Shown here piece by piece: positions 60,387-64,000 of a DNA stretch of 64,000 nucleotides. Numbering within the stretch: position 1 is the stretch's first letter; every line of letters starts with the position of its first letter. The notes beneath the pieces were generated by a model. That model was not told the origin of the DNA. It ran no database searches and saw only the letters and a program-made list of their open reading frames with translations. Location of the stretch: NCBI RefSeq assembly GCF_014337925.2, contig NZ_CP143423.1, positions 898,501 through 962,500 on the forward strand, given 5' to 3'. Position numbers and translations under genes: made by a program. Source of the DNA: Roseobacter fucihabitans. GTDB taxonomy: Bacteria > Pseudomonadota > Alphaproteobacteria > Rhodobacterales > Rhodobacteraceae.

Positions 60387-61202
60387 GTGAAAACCGAATG
60401 GACCCGAAACATGAAAAAGCCCAAGTGGGTTGTACAAAAAGAGCAGGACAGGAAAGCCGAAGGTCGCGAGACGGTTTGGTTGTTTGGCCTGCATGCGGTG
60501 CGCGATGCGCTGATGAACCCGAACCGCGAAAAGCTACGCCTGATTGTAACGTTAAATGCCCAGAACAAACTGGCCGATGCGATCGAGCACGCTGCTATCA
60601 CGCCCGAAATCGTTGATCCGCGCAAATTTTCCGCACCGCTTGATCCCGGATCCGTGCATCAGGGGGTCGCGCTGGAGGTCAAACCGCTCAATTGGGGGCG
60701 GCTTGAGGACGTATGCATCGGGCCTGCCTCGCCGCGCGTTGTGTTGCTGGACCGGGTGACGGATCCGCATAATGTGGGGGCTATTCTGCGATCAGCGGAA
60801 GTTTTGGGAGCCTCTGCGGTGATCGGCACGCGGCACCATTCTGCGCCCGAAACCGGGGCCTTGGCCAAAAGCGCGAGCGGTGCGCTGGAACGTCAGCCTT
60901 ACGTGCGGGTGCGCAACCTGGCGGATGCGATCCGCGCGCTTCAGGACATGGGGTATATCGTTCTGGGGCTGGACGGGGAGGCCTCCCAGACCATCGAGGC
61001 GGCTGTTGAGGGTCGGCGGGAACGCCCTCTCGCCCTTGTGCTCGGGGCCGAAGGGCCGGGGTTGCGTGAAAAGACAAAGGAAACCGTGGATGCATTGGTG
61101 CGCATTGACGCGGCGGGGCAATTTGGCTCGCTGAACGTCTCGAATGCCGCCGCGCTCGCCTTATATGCCAGTAAAGCGCCGGGTGAGAGCGCGGCGCGCT
61201 GA
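60387..61202 (+). CDS. rlmB: SpoU-type RNA 2'-O-methyltransferase (RlmB family)
   Basis: A 271-residue SPOUT enzyme with substrate-binding N-domain (WLFGLHAVRDALMNPNREKL) and catalytic knot: LLDRVTDPHNVGAILRSAEVLGA (motif 1), LVLGAEGPGLREKTKETVD (motif 2) and IDAAGQFGSLNVSNAAALALY (motif 3, SLNVSNAA). RlmB methylates G2251 of 23S rRNA. The GTG at 60387 is used; an ATG at 60411 after the basic stretch is the alternative. tRNA-Tyr lies 86 bp upstream on the other strand. Confidence 0.93.
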   Translation: MKTEWTRNMKKPKWVVQKEQDRKAEGRETVWLFGLHAVRDALMNPNREKLRLIVTLNAQNKLADAIEHAAITPEIVDPRKFSAPLDPGSVHQGVALEVKPLNWGRLEDVCIGPASPRVVLLDRVTDPHNVGAILRSAEVLGASAVIGTRHHSAPETGALAKSASGALERQPYVRVRNLADAIRALQDMGYIVLGLDGEASQTIEAAVEGRRERPLALVLGAEGPGLREKTKETVDALVRIDAAGQFGSLNVSNAAALALYASKAPGESAAR

Positions 61203-61212
61203 GGGGAGCGAG

Positions 61213-61527
61213 ATGGCCTATTCGACGAAAATCGCGACATGCTGTTATTGTGGCACCCGCGCGGCCCTTGTGCTGGGGAGATCCCGGCACGAATTGGCCT
61301 GTTCAAGCTGTGGGGCACCCTTGCATGATCTCAAACGGCTACCGCGCGAGCATCCGGGCAAAACCGAATTGGTACGCCCCTCCGCGGTGCGCAGATTTCC
61401 CCAAGCGCAAAGCCCATATGCTCCCCACCGGAATGCGCCTGTCAAACGGCGCAAGAAGAAGCGCAAGGGCTTCATGAAGCATCTTCTCGAAGAGGCTTTC
61501 GACGTCATCGAGGATATTTTCGATTGA
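61213..61527 (+). CDS. Small zinc-ribbon-like protein
   Basis: A 104-residue protein with CCYCGTRAAL and ELACSSCGAPLHDLKR, a CxxC-x(n)-CxxC zinc-ribbon pattern, followed by a basic middle (RRKKKRKGF) and acidic C-terminus (EEAFDVIEDIFD). It begins 10 bp after rlmB and is probably cotranscribed. Conserved among Rhodobacterales as far as I recall; the function is unknown but a nucleic-acid or ribosome link is plausible. Confidence 0.75.
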   Translation: MAYSTKIATCCYCGTRAALVLGRSRHELACSSCGAPLHDLKRLPREHPGKTELVRPSAVRRFPQAQSPYAPHRNAPVKRRKKKRKGFMKHLLEEAFDVIEDIFD

Positions 61528-61683
61528 CCCCCGGAAATGCCGTCTTTCGGTCAGTTTTTAACTTTTCGTTCACAGAATTGCGAGACAGTCTGGATAAGCA
61601 CTTCTTCGTGCTTATGTACTTGTCATGTCAGCGGGCCCGGAACGCCTGTTGAACTCATGACTGTCCCTCGTTCCGTACCTTTC

Positions 61684-61721
61684 AGCGCCCATGCTAATAC
61701 AGCATCGGGCGCTCTTTTTTT
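61684..61721 (+). terminator. Intrinsic terminator in the gap after the zinc-ribbon gene
   Basis: AGCGCCC-ATGCT (61684-61695) pairs with AGCAT-C-GGGCGCT (61701-61713), one bulged C, followed by a run of seven T (61715-61721). It lies about 160 bp past the stop; the DNA between holds another hairpin (ATAAGCAC/GTGCTTAT), so the transcript end may belong to a small RNA instead. Confidence 0.85.
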
Positions 61722-61749
61722 CTGCCGTTCAGGCCTATAGACAGGTCAT

Positions 61750-62217
61750 ATGAATTATTCCGACGCTCTGCTCAAAGACATCCTGACGCGCACGCGGCGC
61801 ATTGCGGTGGTTGGCGTGTCCCTCAACCCGGTCCGCCCGAGTTATTATGTCGCGCGCTATTTGACGCTCAAGGGATTTAATGTCGTGCCTGTGAACCCGG
61901 TGCATGAAGGCAAACAGCTGTTTGGCCAGACCGTGCGGGGCGCACTCAGCGATATCGACGGCCCCGTGGATATGGTGGATATTTTCCGCCGTTCCGAGGC
62001 CGTGCCGCCCATCGTCGATGAGGCCTTGGCGCAGTTTCCACAGCTGCAAACCCTCTGGATGCAAATCGGGGTTGAACATCCGGAGGCCGCCAGCAAGGCC
62101 GAAGCGCGCGGCGTCACCGTCATCCAGAACAGATGCCCCAAGATCGAGTATCAGCGCCTGTTCGGCGAATTGCGCATGGGTGGCTTTGCGACGGGTGTTA
62201 TTTCGTCGAAACTCTAG
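61750..62217 (+). CDS. CoA-binding-domain protein (YccU-like)
   Basis: A 155-residue protein with Rossmann-type CoA-binding fold: RRIAVVGVSLNPVRPSYYVARYL near the start, VPVNPVHEGKQLFGQTV and IGVEHPEAASKAEARGVTVIQNRCPKIEYQRL. Homologues are single-domain CoA-binding proteins with unclear function. The stop abuts the hisE stop on the other strand (overlap of four bases), so the genes are tail to tail. Confidence 0.9.
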   Translation: MNYSDALLKDILTRTRRIAVVGVSLNPVRPSYYVARYLTLKGFNVVPVNPVHEGKQLFGQTVRGALSDIDGPVDMVDIFRRSEAVPPIVDEALAQFPQLQTLWMQIGVEHPEAASKAEARGVTVIQNRCPKIEYQRLFGELRMGGFATGVISSKL

Positions 62218-62522
62218 GAACGCGCGGCTTTTTCCGCGATGCCGGATTGGGCCTGCCGGCTTTCAAGCTCCGCCAGAACATCCGCGAGCGTCACATCCCG
62301 CGCGGCCAGCATGACCATGAGGTGGTAGAGCACATCTGCCGCTTCCGACGTCAGCCCTGCCTTGTCACCCTTCACCGCTTCGATGATGGCCTCAATGGCT
62401 TCCTCACCGAATTTTTCGGCGCATTTTTCGGGACCCTTCGCCAAGAGCTGCGCGGTCCAGCTGCTTTTTGGATCCGCGACCTTGCGCGCCTGAATGGTGT
62501 CGAAAAGATCGTTCAGTGTCAT
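62214..62522 (-). CDS. hisE: Phosphoribosyl-ATP pyrophosphatase
   Basis: A 102-residue enzyme of histidine synthesis hydrolysing PR-ATP to PR-AMP. The MazG-like helices are clear: [21 protein letters not shown] and [20 protein letters not shown], with the metal-binding EExxE and ExxD patterns. Normal length. Its ATG overlaps the hisF stop by four bases, typical of coupled translation in the his operon. Confidence 0.96.
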   Translation of the reverse strand: MTLNDLFDTIQARKVADPKSSWTAQLLAKGPEKCAEKFGEEAIEAIIEAVKGDKAGLTSEAADVLYHLMVMLAARDVTLADVLAELESRQAQSGIAEKAARS

Positions 62523-63280
62523 ATCAGCCTCATCGGTATACCGGCGGCGGCCATGTGGTCCTTGGCCTGGCGGATGGTGAAGTCGCCAAAATGAAAAATC
62601 GACGCGGCCAGAACCGCCGAGGCACCGCCCTCTGTCACGCCCTCGACCAGATGATCGAGCGTGCCGACCCCGCCAGAGGCGATCACCGGCACATGCACCG
62701 CGTCGGAAATGGCGCGTGTGAGCGGCAGGTTGAAACCCGCGCGGGTGCCGTCGCGGTCCATGGAGGTCAGCAGGATTTCACCCGCACCTTTTGCAACGAC
62801 GGTCCGCGCGAATTCGACCGCGTCAATGCCGGTGGGTTTGCGCCCGCCGTGCGTGAAGATTTCCCATTTGCCGGGGCTGACCGTCTTGGCGTCGATGGCG
62901 ACCACGATGCATTGGCTGCCGAATTGATCCGCCGCTTGCGCGACAACATCCGGGTTGGCGACGGCTGCCGAGTTGAATGAGACCTTATCCGCGCCCGCCA
63001 GCAGCAAAGCGCGCACATCCGCAGGCGTGCGCACGCCACCCCCGACCGTCAGCGGGATGTAGCAATGTTCCGCCGTGCGGGTGACGACATCGAACATGGT
63101 CGCGCGGTTTTCATGCGTCGCGGTGATGTCGAGGAAACATAATTCATCCGCACCCGCGGCGTCATAGGCGATGGCGGCATCGACCGGGTCGCCCGCATCG
63201 CGCAGATCGACGAAATTCACGCCCTTGACCACGCGGCCATCGGCGACGTCAAGGCAGGGGATGATGCGGGTTTTCAGCAT
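62519..63280 (-). CDS. hisF: Imidazole glycerol phosphate synthase, cyclase subunit
   Basis: A 253-residue TIM barrel. The start at 63280 gives the invariant [12 protein letters not shown] with the catalytic Asp; an earlier in-frame start is rejected. Other markers are [52 protein letters not shown] (second catalytic Asp) and [11 protein letters not shown]. With HisH it makes imidazole glycerol phosphate and AICAR. hisE follows with an overlap. Confidence 0.97.
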   Translation of the reverse strand: MLKTRIIPCLDVADGRVVKGVNFVDLRDAGDPVDAAIAYDAAGADELCFLDITATHENRATMFDVVTRTAEHCYIPLTVGGGVRTPADVRALLLAGADKVSFNSAAVANPDVVAQAADQFGSQCIVVAIDAKTVSPGKWEIFTHGGRKPTGIDAVEFARTVVAKGAGEILLTSMDRDGTRAGFNLPLTRAISDAVHVPVIASGGVGTLDHLVEGVTEGGASAVLAASIFHFGDFTIRQAKDHMAAAGIPMRLI

Positions 63281-63287
63281 GCCGGAC

Positions 63288-63782
63288 TCATTCCAGGAGA
63301 GGGAATTTCTGCCCCGGTTGCGCGCCACGTGCAACACGCCCCAACGCATTTCGCGCGATCAGGATGTGAAACGGCAGAATGACCCTGAGATAGGCGCGCC
63401 CGCCGATGTTATGGGGGCGCACCCAAGTGGCCAGATGGATGTAGTTTTGCTCTGCCAGAACGCTCACGCGGAAATCGAGGTGGCGGTCGTTGAAACCGGC
63501 AATCACCTCGGTGTCACAGGACGATTCGACCGGAAAGAGGCCCAATTTCTGTTTGGACTCGGGTCCATCCGTCCTCAGGCCAAAGGGCGCGGTGAGCAGA
63601 TTGCGCAAAGCCACAAGATTTTTCGCCCAGCCCGGAAAATCCACGATGATTTCTGCGGCCTCTGGCGCGTTCAGATCACTGGCAACCTTGTAGCAGTCCA
63701 GAAAATCCTGCGCCTTGCGCCGCGCGTGCAGCGGGCTGCTCGATGGCAATGCGCTCTTTGTGACCCGCGCGGGCATATCCAT
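63288..63782 (-). CDS. DUF2867-domain protein embedded in the his operon
   Basis: About 164 residues matching DUF2867 ([13 protein letters not shown], then [38 protein letters not shown]). The ATG at 63782 overlaps the hisA stop (TGATG); a GTG one codon earlier is possible. Location between hisA and hisF means it is transcribed with the pathway, but no histidine function is known for the family. Some DUF2867 proteins follow reductase domains in other bacteria. Confidence 0.82.
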   Translation of the reverse strand: MDMPARVTKSALPSSSPLHARRKAQDFLDCYKVASDLNAPEAAEIIVDFPGWAKNLVALRNLLTAPFGLRTDGPESKQKLGLFPVESSCDTEVIAGFNDRHLDFRVSVLAEQNYIHLATWVRPHNIGGRAYLRVILPFHILIARNALGRVARGAQPGQKFPLLE

Positions 63783-64000
63783 CACTCCTTCAGGGCTGAA
63801 AGCGCCGCTTTCAGATCAATCGCCCCATCATAGAGCGCGCGTCCCGAAATTGCGCCATTCAAATCTGCGCCACAATCGCGCAGGGCGATGAGGTCTTGCA
63901 GGGAGGAAACCCCCCCCGATGCGATCACCGGGATCGACACCGCGCGGGCAAGCACCGCCGTGGCCTCGATGTTGGGACCGCCCATCGCCCCATCACGCAG
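63782..64000 (-). CDS. hisA: Phosphoribosylformimino-AICAR-phosphate isomerase, C-terminal part
   Basis: The last 72 residues of HisA, open to the window edge: [35 protein letters not shown], then [17 protein letters not shown], the C-terminal phosphate-binding barrel strands. HisA isomerises ProFAR to PRFAR just before HisF/HisH. The stop overlaps the start of the DUF2867 gene. Confidence 0.93.
   Translation of the reverse strand: MRDGAMGGPNIEATAVLARAVSIPVIASGGVSSLQDLIALRDCGADLNGAISGRALYDGAIDLKAALSALKE

Overview
The window looks like a chromosomal segment from a marine Roseobacter-group alphaproteobacterium (Rhodobacteraceae). This is inferred from GC-rich codon use, frequent GTG/TTG starts and ATGA gene overlaps, and from gene content: a leucine/isovalerate operon, a probable sulfoacetate cluster with a tripartite tricarboxylate transporter (TTT), a betaine-type ABC system, a DUF1127 protein and an SBP56 protein. 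I cannot name the species. The segment is mostly conserved housekeeping and catabolic DNA, broken by two insertion-sequence (IS) graveyards.

Layout. 1-2.6 kb: gatA 3' end, an excalibur-type lipoprotein, a cell-wall amidase and RNase P RNA. 2.6-5.5 kb: graveyard 1, with an IS1595-type transposase fragment, a decayed IS3 element and six small palindromic insertions. 5.5-9.3 kb: rpmG, a GNAT relic, a Bax-inhibitor-1 protein, DUF1127, LysR and XRE regulators. 9.4-12.9 kb: HisN-like phosphatase, 8-oxoguanine deaminase, guanine deaminase. 13-18.7 kb: mgtE, 5-formyl-THF cyclo-ligase, YmdB-like phosphoesterase, DMT exporter, SLC13/TrkA-C permease. 18.9-24.8 kb: leucine degradation (ivd, mccB, mccA, liuC), with only an N-terminal relic of HMG-CoA lyase. 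25.5-28.3 kb: metallo-beta-lactamase-fold protein, FAD monooxygenase and DUF2783. 28.3-32.2 kb: a second SLC13 permease, small regulators, yebC. 32.7-36.4 kb: AcoR-like activator and a SnoaL-flavin monooxygenase fusion. 36.5-38.4 kb: AEC permease, acyltransferase. 38.7-45.7 kb: LacI regulator, TctABC, SauS- and SauT-like enzymes. 45.8-50.8 kb: GST, hydrolase, betaine-type ABC transporter. 51.2-54.3 kb: LysR, membrane protein, SBP56/methanethiol oxidase family protein. 54.9-58.6 kb: graveyard 2, with a second broken IS3, a truncated gene and a frameshifted HEPN gene. 58.6-59.9 kb: a CueR-type regulator divergent from a glutaredoxin-MauE fusion. 60.2-64 kb: tRNA-Tyr, rlmB, a zinc-ribbon protein, a CoA-binding protein, hisE-hisF-DUF2867-hisA.

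The most unusual signal is a family of about 37-44 bp palindromic elements. Each has a short first hairpin (YTGCC-C-GGCAR), a second hairpin of about 8 bp whose sequence differs between copies while staying self-complementary, and usually a GAGAGGGG tail. Seven copies occur, all inside two different IS3-family remnants 51 kb apart, and I found none elsewhere in the window. Two copies in different hosts appear to sit in the same short target. I do not recognise this family; it resembles in concept REP/RAYT or Rickettsia palindromic elements.
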